Of a stretch of 39,426 nt of DNA, positions 10,001 through 15,715 are shown in pieces. The stretch lies in contig JAEURK010000080.1 of NCBI GenBank assembly GCA_016789175.1, forward strand, positions 1 to 39,426. The letters run 5' to 3'. Both the position numbers and the translations under genes were made by a program. Numbering within the stretch: the stretch's first letter is position 1; every line of letters starts with the position of its first letter. This DNA comes from Anaerolineales bacterium. Lineage in GTDB: Bacteria > Chloroflexota > Anaerolineae > Anaerolineales > UBA6663. The notes under the pieces are model-generated. The model had not been told where the DNA came from and did no database searches. It worked only from the letters and a program-made list of their open reading frames with translations.

Positions 10001-10925
10001 GCATGCCGGCGGTCTGGCTGAGGCAGCCGGCGACGAGGTCGCGGCACTGCAGTGCGAAGCGCTCCTGGCGCGCGTGGATGCCTGGCAAGGACGATTCAAG
10101 GCCGCCGAGGATCGGTTGCGCGAGGTCCTGCCGCGGGCTCGCGCGATCGGCGATCGGCCCGTGCTGATTCTGGCCTTGCGGCTGTTGGGCAACGTCCTGG
10201 CGGACCAGGGCGCATTCGCGGTGGCCAGACAGATGCTGGAGGAGAGCCTGGCCCTGGCGAAGGCCGCCGATGACCCGGAGTCGGTCGCCGCGGCCCTCAA
10301 CAGCCTGGCCAACGTCGAGTCGTCCGAGAGCGACGACGCGGCAGCCCTGCGACGCTTCGAGGAAGCGTTGCCGATCGTGCGCCGCACCGGCAATCGCTTC
10401 ACGCAGTGCATCTTCCTGGTCAACAGTTGCCGGGCCCGCGTGTTGATCGGCGATTACCAGCCGGCCTTGCCGCAGGCCCATGAAGCCCTGCACCTGGCCG
10501 ATCAGATGGAGAATCCATTCCTGCGTGCCCAGGCGCTGACAGCGTTGGGCTGGGTCAATGCCTTTCAGGACGACGTCGCGCTCGCGCGCCAGCGGCTGCG
10601 CGAGGCGCTGCGTCTGCACCTGGAGATGGGGAACGAACCGTTTCTGTTGGACGTTTTCGTCGGGTTAGCGCGGACGGCGGCAGTTGACGGCGATCTGGAG
10701 CAGGCGGCCACCCTGATCGCGCTGAGCAACGCGCACCCGGCCGTCGACGTCTCCGTGCGTCGGCTCTCGGTGGAGGTCTGGCGCGGCGTGCTCGTGACCC
10801 CCGAGGTCCTGGCGATCGGGACCGAGCGCGCCCGCAACCTCGAGGCGACTCGATTGGCGCGCGAACTGCTCGCCGCCTCGCCCGAGGCCGAAGCAAACGG
10901 CGCCGATGCGGGCACGGACGGTTAG
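7014..10925 (+). CDS. Ser/Thr protein kinase fused to degenerate cyclase domain, STAND ATPase and TPR repeats
   Basis: A 1303-residue cytoplasmic signalling protein. Residues ~8-265 are a Hanks-type kinase with all catalytic residues: GRGGMATVYRA loop, Lys38 (VAVKVI), Asp131 (HRDIKPSN), Asp149 (DFG) and GTADYVSPEQA. Residues ~298-485 match the class III nucleotide cyclase fold in outline (VLAVWGALSLMEDDAEQAV; LSGQALGVAARLQ; RARGRFDF), but the metal-binding and substrate residues are replaced, so it should not make cAMP. Residues ~498-890 form an AAA/STAND ATPase with LIGREHELKQL, Walker A GDLGLGKS (528-535) and Walker B VILEDVQWADE. The last ~400 residues are helical TPR-like repeats. The protein has no transmembrane segment. 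The C-terminal half resembles the SARP regulator at 15716. It recalls the PknK-type kinase-ATPase fusions; the pseudo-cyclase insert is unusual. The target is unknown. Confidence 0.9.
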   Translation: MSGKRLGDYELLEEIGRGGMATVYRARQLNLERIVAVKVIQGSLTHNPQELQRFQQEAQMVARLEHPHILPIYDFDGAHDPPFIVMRYLAGGTIKDRLRRGPIERSVLLELLRKAAAGLDYAHRQGVIHRDIKPSNILLDADGNPFISDFGIARWVSGVDATGGALLGTADYVSPEQAMGRDLDHRADLYSFGVLIYQILTGQVPFSADQTLGILIRHVYDAPPAATSVNPALPHAIDSILERALAKVPEQRYGSAAELVEAVETALAGSPIATPERHEDVSSRTQTATQTSVLEYQRPLTVLALGANDLELSLVENLGSPEAARLLRLWLRRAEELCVSRGGLIYERSARGVLAVWGALSLMEDDAEQAVQTALEVARDFDAWLTDDLTDAVEPGRLPTLSVASSRGAAHIDVDGRMLLSGQALGVAARLQTIAPAGSVVIDAETHRRARGRFDFRAITGLEGSGLREAVAAFEVLGRREQAFWLEDRGVPGASARLIGREHELKQLQSEFLEALAGRGARWVTLVGDLGLGKSRLLHEFDTWADVLDVPDFYFFQGRATPQMAQHPYGLIGRMIAERCHLRQSDSAAAARLKLRDGLALIVRPEELDEAVSAIAQVIGLDGEGPPAVNVGAGANVVRDKADAALESVFRGAVAGGAVLVILEDVQWADETSLNLLQRWARMAPRSALLILASARPEFFDERSDWGRDLPLHRRITLGPLSRADSRRLAGELLSRASQLPNHLRDMLVERCEGNPFFLEELITVLLEDGVIVPKEPVWIVRESRLARLRVPATLAEALQVRLEGLPAGARVILARASVVGRVFWDGALQALEAADGIPLPNLDRLLDDLRRRELIFLRPASTFAAWRELSFKNNLLRDVVYSGLLGRQLRAYHREAGDWLMRAAVNRSGEYADVIGGHFELAGDFGRAARQAFRAAQAAFAVNAYKEAEAQLGRAADLLERDDTAPGGLQIQIPLLLGRVAADTGRPDRAREQLAHAGGLAEAAGDEVAALQCEALLARVDAWQGRFKAAEDRLREVLPRARAIGDRPVLILALRLLGNVLADQGAFAVARQMLEESLALAKAADDPESVAAALNSLANVESSESDDAAALRRFEEALPIVRRTGNRFTQCIFLVNSCRARVLIGDYQPALPQAHEALHLADQMENPFLRAQALTALGWVNAFQDDVALARQRLREALRLHLEMGNEPFLLDVFVGLARTAAVDGDLEQAATLIALSNAHPAVDVSVRRLSVEVWRGVLVTPEVLAIGTERARNLEATRLARELLAASPEAEANGADAGTDG

Positions 10926-10942
10926 GACCCGTCGCGTCGGCA

Positions 10943-12328
10943 TCACGTCAGGCGAACACGAATGGCGTTCGCGATCTCTCGCGCTCGTTCCGCAGCGGTG
11001 CCGGTGTAAGCCTCGGCCTGCATCAGGTCCTTGAGCCGGGCCGGCTGGATAAAACGCAGGATCTGAGTGTCTCCGGCGAGCGCGCCGGGCAGCGGGTTGG
11101 GCTGTCCGCTGCTGATCGCGGACCAGGCCTTGAGGCTTTGCTCACGTAGCCGCTCATGCATGATCTGACGGTCCGCACCGGCTCGCACCGCGGCCATCAA
11201 CACCCGTTCGGTCGCTGCGAACGGCCCGAACTTGGCGAGGTTGGCCGCGCACGCCTCCCCATTCACGCGCAGCCCCTTCAAAATCCTATGCGCTGTGCGC
11301 AGCATCTCGTCCAGGGCCAGGAACGCCTCCGGCAGAGCGGCCCGGCGGTTGGCCGAATCGTCGAGCGTGCGTTCGAGCAGCGAGTCGGCCGCGTTTTCCC
11401 AGGCCACGTGCGGCAGCGCCGCCACCAGCCGAGCCAATGAGCAGATCTTCTCGGCGTTGATCGGGTTGCGTTTGAACGGCATCGCACTCGAGCCCACCTG
11501 CTTGGCGCCGAAGGGCTCGGCCATCTCGCCGAAGCCGGCCGACTGCAGAACGCGCAAATCGAACGCGAATTTATGGAGCGAGGCTGCCACGCCGGCCAGG
11601 GCTGCTAAAACGGTGTAGTCCTGCACGCGTGGGTAGGTCTGGGTCGCGATCGTGTAGGCGCCCAGACCGAGCGACTGCAGCACATGGGCTTCGAGTTCAC
11701 GCGGCGTGACCCCGGTGCCGATCAGCATCTCGCCGTACGAGGCCTGCGTGCCCACCGCGCCCTTGAGGCCCTTGCCGCGCAGGCCGGCCACCACATCGGA
11801 CAGGGCGCGCTCGTGGTCGAGCAGGTCCTGCGCATAGACCGCCAGGCGGTAGCCGATCGTCGTCGGTTCGGCCGGCTGCAGGTGGGTGTACGCCATGCAG
11901 GCCAGCTCGGCGTGCGTGTCGATCAGCGTCGCCAGGTCATCCAGCACGGTGCGCACCCGCGTCTGGATCAGGCCCAGCGCGTCGCGCATGCGCAGCACAT
12001 CGGCGTTGTCGGTGATGTCGGCGCTGGTGGCGCCCCAATGGATGATCCCGCCGCCGATTGCGCATTGCTCGGCAAAGGCGCGCACTTCAGCCATGACGTC
12101 ATGGCCGATCTCGGCCTCGATCTCCAGCGCGCGCGCCGTGTTCAACGCGTCGGCGTGCGCTTCGAGGTCCTGCGCCTGCTCCAGCCGCACGAGGCCGGCG
12201 CCGGTCTGCGCACGCGCCAGCGCGACCCAGATCCGGCGCCACAAACGGCGTTTGTGATCGTCGGACCAAACGGCCCGCATCTCATCCGAGCCGTAGCGCT
12301 TGCTGAAGGGAAAGTCGAGTTCGGTCAT
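10943..12328 (-). CDS. purB: Adenylosuccinate lyase
   Basis: Purine biosynthesis enzyme that removes fumarate from SAICAR and from adenylosuccinate. The 461-residue protein shows the superfamily signature SSAMPFKRNPINAE at about residues 274-288, HWGATSADITDNAD (~97-110) and AYTHLQPAEPTTIGYR, which are the three conserved regions forming the shared active site. GGAGAA precedes the ATG at good spacing. It lies last in a co-directional run: YhhQ-type transporter, era, purB, with 15- and 40-base gaps. Its stop is 17 bases from the convergent kinase-gene stop, and I see no terminator between them. Length is normal for the long PurB type; no anomaly was noticed. Confidence 0.95.
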   Translation of the reverse strand: MTELDFPFSKRYGSDEMRAVWSDDHKRRLWRRIWVALARAQTGAGLVRLEQAQDLEAHADALNTARALEIEAEIGHDVMAEVRAFAEQCAIGGGIIHWGATSADITDNADVLRMRDALGLIQTRVRTVLDDLATLIDTHAELACMAYTHLQPAEPTTIGYRLAVYAQDLLDHERALSDVVAGLRGKGLKGAVGTQASYGEMLIGTGVTPRELEAHVLQSLGLGAYTIATQTYPRVQDYTVLAALAGVAASLHKFAFDLRVLQSAGFGEMAEPFGAKQVGSSAMPFKRNPINAEKICSLARLVAALPHVAWENAADSLLERTLDDSANRRAALPEAFLALDEMLRTAHRILKGLRVNGEACAANLAKFGPFAATERVLMAAVRAGADRQIMHERLREQSLKAWSAISSGQPNPLPGALAGDTQILRFIQPARLKDLMQAEAYTGTAAERAREIANAIRVRLT

Positions 12329-12368
12329 GCGTTCTCCAGGGGCGGCCGATCGCAGACCGCCGTCGCTG

Positions 12369-13280
12369 TCAATCTTCAGGCTTATACCCCAACCGCCGCA
12401 CCATCCGCGCGTTATCGCGCCAGCCGGGCTCGACCTTGACGTGCAGGTCCAGAAAGACGTGCGTGCCGATCAGATCCTCGATCTCGCGCCGGGCGTGGGT
12501 GCCGATGCGCTGCAGCATCGCGCCGCCCTTGCCGATCACGATCGCCTTGTGCGTGTCACGCTCGACGATGACCTCGGCGCTGATGCGCACCTGACCGGGC
12601 TCACTCTCGTCGTAGTCGATCACGTCGACGGCGATGCCGTGCGGGACCTCCTGCTCGAGCGCGTGCAGCGCCGACTCGCGGATCAGCTCGCCGGCCAGCT
12701 CGCGCAGGTGGGTTTGGGTGACCTCGTCCTCGGGGTACAACAGCGCCTCGCTGGCGGGCAGCGTGGCCACCAGCATCTCGCGGATCTCGGTCAGGTTGTC
12801 GCCCCGCGTGGCCGAGACCAGCATCCAGGCCGCGTCGGGCACCAGCGAACGATAGGCGTCGGTGTGCGTGAGGACGTGGGCGGCTTTGAGCTTGTCGGCC
12901 TTGTTGAGCGCCAGCACCTTGGGCGCCTTCGGCGCGGCCTCGAGGATGCGGGCGATGGCGTGTCGGTCGCCTCCGGTCGGGGCGACGCTGACGTCCACGA
13001 TCCACAGCACCGCGTCGGCATCGGCCAGCGCGCGCCCGGCCGCGTCCATCATGTAGTGGCCGAGCGGGTTGCGCGCCTCGTGCAGGCCGGGCGTGTCGAC
13101 GAACACGATTTGCAGGCCCGGCTCGGTCAGGATCCCGAGCTGGTTGCGGCGCGTGGTCTGGGGTTTGGCCGAGACGATCGCGATCTTCTGCCCGAGCAGG
13201 GCGTTGATCAGCGAACTCTTGCCGACGTTCGGCCGGCCGGCGACGGCGATGAAACCGGCTTTCAAGGGATTAGCACTCAT
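12369..13280 (-). CDS. era: GTPase Era
   Basis: Essential GTPase that binds the 3' end of 16S rRNA and helps 30S subunit maturation. The 303-residue protein has G1 GRPNVGKSS (15-23), the switch region TTRRNQLG, G3 DTPGLHE, and G4 NKADKL in the GTPase domain. A C-terminal KH domain follows (IVERDTHKAIVIGKGGAMLQRIG) with the typical end LHVKVEPGWRDN. A purine-rich ribosome site (AAGGAAAG) precedes ATG 13280. It is 15 bases downstream of the transporter gene and 40 bases upstream of purB, so the three are likely one transcript. No unusual residue was seen. Confidence 0.96.
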   Translation of the reverse strand: MSANPLKAGFIAVAGRPNVGKSSLINALLGQKIAIVSAKPQTTRRNQLGILTEPGLQIVFVDTPGLHEARNPLGHYMMDAAGRALADADAVLWIVDVSVAPTGGDRHAIARILEAAPKAPKVLALNKADKLKAAHVLTHTDAYRSLVPDAAWMLVSATRGDNLTEIREMLVATLPASEALLYPEDEVTQTHLRELAGELIRESALHALEQEVPHGIAVDVIDYDESEPGQVRISAEVIVERDTHKAIVIGKGGAMLQRIGTHARREIEDLIGTHVFLDLHVKVEPGWRDNARMVRRLGYKPED

Positions 13281-13295
13281 TCGAACTTTCCTTCG

Positions 13296-13949
13296 TCACT
13301 GCAGCACCAGCGGGTTGAAATCGGTGTCGCGATCGAAGGCGTCGATGCCCTCGGCGCGTTTGAGGCCCGTCACCACGGCGTACGTCACGGGCGTGAGCAC
13401 GACCTCGACCGCGCACTTGAAGACGTAGTTCGAGATCAGAATGGCGATCAGCACGTCGTTGGGCAGGACGCCCAGAAACGCGATCCCGACAAAGACCAGG
13501 GTGTCGACTCCCTCGCCGAGCAGGGTGGAGCCGATCGTGCGCGACCACAACCAGCGTCCTTTGGTCGCGACCTTAAGCTTGGCCAACACGTACGAGTTGG
13601 TGAACTCGCCGGCCCAGTAGGCCAGCAGGCTGCCCAGGGCGATGCGCGGCGCCTGGCCCAGCACGGCGCTGAAGGCCGGGTTGCCCGGCGGAAGCAGGTC
13701 GACCACGGTCAGCGTCAGCACCATCAGCGCCAGAGCGGCGAAGCCGGTCCAGATTACACGTCGCCCGGCTCGATAGCCGTAGACCTCGGTCAGCACGTCG
13801 CCGAAGATATAGGCCAGCGGGAAGAGCAGCGTGCCGCCATCAAACGTGAACGGCCCGACCGTGACGATCTTGACCGAGGCGATGTTCGAGATGATCAGCA
13901 CGGCCACGAACAGGCCGGTGATGCGGTCGAGATAGCGAGACTGGTTCAT
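13296..13949 (-). CDS. yhhQ: Queuosine precursor transporter, YhhQ/VUT family membrane protein
   Basis: Integral membrane protein of about 217 residues with around six hydrophobic helices. The family pattern is visible: LFVAVLIISNIASVKIV, then GGTLLFPLAYIFGDVLTEVYGYR, then GEFTNSYVLAKLK and the closing NYVFKCAVEVVLTPVTYAV. This family (VUT_1, YhhQ) imports queuosine precursors such as preQ0/preQ1 for tRNA modification. The open frame runs 61 codons upstream, but ATG 13949 starts the natural MNQSRYLDRITG N-terminus and is preceded by a -10-like TAAAAT eight bases away. The first gene of the yhhQ-era-purB run. Substrate is by family only. Confidence 0.85.
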   Translation of the reverse strand: MNQSRYLDRITGLFVAVLIISNIASVKIVTVGPFTFDGGTLLFPLAYIFGDVLTEVYGYRAGRRVIWTGFAALALMVLTLTVVDLLPPGNPAFSAVLGQAPRIALGSLLAYWAGEFTNSYVLAKLKVATKGRWLWSRTIGSTLLGEGVDTLVFVGIAFLGVLPNDVLIAILISNYVFKCAVEVVLTPVTYAVVTGLKRAEGIDAFDRDTDFNPLVLQ

Positions 13950-13957
13950 GAAACGGT

Positions 13958-13963
13958 ATTTTA
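13958..13963 (-). promoter_or_regulatory. -10 element (TAAAAT) for the YhhQ-type gene, leaderless spacing
   Basis: On the minus strand TAAAAT is followed by eight bases and then the ATG at 13949, with no Shine-Dalgarno sequence between. It lies between the terminator hairpin of the ttuA-like gene and the start codon, which supports a new transcript starting here. Confidence 0.5.
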
Positions 13964-13989
13964 CGCGCAGCCGTGCGTGCGGGTGGCAA

Positions 13990-14031
13990 GCCGGTGCCCG
14001 GCAAAGGACGCAGCCCTCGCCGGGCACCGGC
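13990..14031 (-). terminator. Hairpin terminator after the TtuA-like gene
   Basis: Perfect 13-bp stem: GCCGGTGCCCGGC (13990-14002) with GCCGGGCACCGGC (14019-14031), 16-base loop. It lies 16 bases after the ttuA-like stop and before the next minus-strand promoter. No T tract follows, so it may depend on another factor or act in mRNA 3'-end stability. Confidence 0.6.
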
Positions 14032-14047
14032 CTGGCAACAACGTACT

Positions 14048-15013
14048 CTAGAGCAACGACACCGATTCGGGCGACACAGGCACCGTGGTCTTCACCAGAC
14101 GCACCCGATCCCACATTCGGCACCAGGCGCATTCACCGGGCGCGGAGGTCGGTTGGCCGCAGCGATCGCACGGGTGCAGCACGGCCTTGTCTTCGACGCT
14201 CGCGAACAGACCGGCCTTTTTAGCCTCCAGGAAACTGACGTAGTACTGCAGCTTGGTGCCGGGCCGGTCGGTCTCCATCTGGTTCAGGACTTCCTTGTAG
14301 TAGATCGTGGTCGAGCCCTCGGCGTGTGGGCACTCGGCATAGATGTACTCGATCCCCTGCAGCAAACAGTAAGCCGTCATCTCGCGTTCATAGATCCGGC
14401 AGAGCGGCTTGGCCTTGCGGGCCAGACCGGCGCCGCCCGGCAGAACCGGCGCCTGCCGCGCCAGATAGCCGCCCGCCCAGTTGAACGTGTTCTGCATCAG
14501 CACGGCGACTTCGTCGTCGAGGTTGTGGCCGGTGACGATCACGTCGAAGTTGCCCTCGAGCGCGACCCGGTTGAAGAGATAGCGCTTGTTCAGGCCGCAG
14601 ACCGAACAGGGTTTGCCCTGGCCGCGGTTGCTGATCACGGCCAGTTCCGGGATGGTGGCGCCGTATTTCTGCTCGATGTCGACGACGTGCAGGATCAGCC
14701 CGTGTTCTTTGGCAAAGGCCTCGCTCAACGCACGCGATTCATCCGAATAGCCCGCGCCGCCGTCGATGCCGAGCCCGATGTAAAGCCCTTCGGCGTTATA
14801 GCCGAGCGTCTTGAGGATGTGCCACAGGCCGAGCGAATCCTTGCCGCCCGAGACGGCCATCAACACCTTCTCGGTGTGCGTGAACATCTTGTACTTCTCG
14901 ATGAAACGTTCGACCTGCTCGGGCAGCCAGGCCAGGTAGTGCTCACGGCAGAGCGCCAGCTTGTGCTGACGCATATTGATCACAGCCTTCTCGCCGCACT
15001 TTCGGCACTTCAT
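14048..15013 (-). CDS. ttuA: tRNA 2-thiolation ATPase, TtuA/NcsA-like (TtcA superfamily)
   Basis: Adenylates a tRNA uridine and transfers sulphur from a ubiquitin-like carrier. The 321-residue protein has an N-terminal zinc finger (Cys3, Cys6, Cys22, His25), PP-loop SGGKDS (55-60), and a C-terminal zinc finger (Cys282, Cys285, Cys295, Cys298). Cys136 and Cys139 (KPCSVCG) and Cys228 (AECPH) match the spacing of the three cysteines that hold the [4Fe-4S] cluster of Thermus TtuA (130, 133, 222). The adjacent ThiS-like gene 19 bases upstream is the expected sulphur carrier, which strengthens the TtuA assignment over TtcA. The likely product is 2-thio-ribothymidine at tRNA position 54, a heat-adaptation modification; an NcsA/Ncs6-like position 34 role is the alternative. 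Confidence 0.87.
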   Translation of the reverse strand: MKCRKCGEKAVINMRQHKLALCREHYLAWLPEQVERFIEKYKMFTHTEKVLMAVSGGKDSLGLWHILKTLGYNAEGLYIGLGIDGGAGYSDESRALSEAFAKEHGLILHVVDIEQKYGATIPELAVISNRGQGKPCSVCGLNKRYLFNRVALEGNFDVIVTGHNLDDEVAVLMQNTFNWAGGYLARQAPVLPGGAGLARKAKPLCRIYEREMTAYCLLQGIEYIYAECPHAEGSTTIYYKEVLNQMETDRPGTKLQYYVSFLEAKKAGLFASVEDKAVLHPCDRCGQPTSAPGECAWCRMWDRVRLVKTTVPVSPESVSLL

Positions 15014-15032
15014 GGGCGCTGCTCCTGGCCGC

Positions 15033-15236
15033 TCAGGCGGCGCCGCCTGAGACCACGGCCACCAGTTTGACCTGCTGGCCGGGTTTGAGGATAACGTCGT
15101 CGGTCTGTAATTCGCCGTCGACGACGATCAAGACGGATTCGGGCAGCAGGCCGGTCTTCTTGATCGCGTCACGCGCGGTCATGCCGGCCGGCAGTTCCCA
15201 CTGCTGGTTGCGGTATTTCAGGGTTACTTTTTCCAT
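15033..15236 (-). CDS. ttuB: Ubiquitin-like sulphur carrier (ThiS/MoaD/TtuB family) with GG-AA C-terminus
   Basis: A 67-residue beta-grasp protein: KVTLKYRNQQWELPAGMTARDAIKK, LIVVDGELQTDDVILKPGQQVKLVAVV, then the di-glycine. Carriers of this family are activated by adenylation and thiocarboxylation of a C-terminal glycine. Here the frame reads SGGAA before TGA (15033-15050), so two alanines cover the Gly-Gly end. They would have to be cut off before sulphur loading, as is known for some carriers processed by JAMM-type peptidases. ATG 15236 is preceded by GAGGGAGC, and the longer open frame upstream is Cys/Pro-rich and non-coding in appearance. The ttuA-like gene follows after 19 bases, so they are co-transcribed. 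Confidence 0.85.
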   Translation of the reverse strand: MEKVTLKYRNQQWELPAGMTARDAIKKTGLLPESVLIVVDGELQTDDVILKPGQQVKLVAVVSGGAA

Positions 15237-15311
15237 GGTTGCTCCCTCGCAAGCCGAAGCGTGCGGTTGCGCTCCGGCGGCCTGAAAAGGGCCGTTGCAA
15301 GGCGAAGAATA

Positions 15312-15320
15312 AGTATAACA
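15312..15320 (-). promoter_or_regulatory. Extended -10 promoter for the ttuB-ttuA pair
   Basis: TGTTATACT on the minus strand is TG-n-TATACT, one base from the ideal extended -10. It lies about 75 bases before the ttuB start, giving a leader with a normal ribosome site. A TTGTAA 14 bases further upstream is too close to be an ideal -35, but an extended -10 does not need one. Confidence 0.6.
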
Positions 15321-15363
15321 CGCGGCCTCAGTTACAATCGGCGCTGCGGTTGCGGGTGTGCCC

Positions 15364-15657
15364 GGGCGCGTTGTCAGGCCCAGATTCTGGCCGCGGCAAA
15401 CAGGTCGCCGACAACTCGGGCATGCACACCACGGAGGTGTGCACGGGCAAGTGGTCAGTCCGGTGCAACCGCGGCTCAACAACCGGGTAGATTCCTTTGC
15501 CACAAATTCCACGAATGGGCACGAATAGCGGTTTTCGCCTTCAGTGAGAATTCGTGCTAATTCGTTTCAATTCGCCAAATTCGTGGCCAGATTCCGGCGC
15601 TGACAATACGTGCTTACACGCGCGCGGTGATTGTGCATGGGCAAGTTGTCAGGCCGG
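15364..15657. repeat. Family of ~26-bp intergenic repeats (consensus TGTGCANGGGCAAGT then TGTCAGGCC)
   Basis: Two full copies in the same direction at 15438-15463 and 15632-15657 agree at 23 of 26 positions. A partial third copy is at 15364-15380 (15 of 17), and an inverted degenerate copy is at about 15406-15429. The inverted copy and the first full copy meet around TGCACACC-ACGGA-GGTGTGCA (15423-15443), so that segment can fold into a stem. The repeats occupy the region between the ttuB promoter and the SARP regulator gene. No gene is visible here. Confidence 0.75.
15499..15587 (-). repeat. AATTCG-rich dispersed intergenic element (copy 1)
   Basis: An AT-richer stretch bounded by GCCAC (15499) and GTGGC (15587), with internal inverted repeat GCACGAAT/ATTCGTGC (15519-15526, 15550-15557). 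Read on the minus strand, its first 33 bases (15587 down to 15555) agree at 27 of 33 positions with 23834-23866 on the plus strand, so at least two copies exist in this window. It is non-coding and contrasts in base composition with the surrounding genes. Confidence 0.7.
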
Positions 15658-15715
15658 CCGGTCGCTCAAACAAAAAAGATGTCGTGGCGCAGGAAAGCGA
15701 CGAACACGTTGTTGT

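Noticed and set aside
12300..14051. 583-codon plus-strand frame across era and the YhhQ gene
   Set aside because: Spans two well-identified minus-strand genes; product is rich in His/Asp/Arg with no recognisable motif.
15364..15657. CRISPR array
   Set aside because: Copies are few, irregularly spaced, in mixed orientation, and no cas gene is nearby.
15554..15715. Longer N-terminus for the SARP regulator
   Set aside because: The extra 54 codons lie in the repeat region, are Cys/Arg-rich, and precede the first winged-helix strand; ATG 15716 is the natural start.
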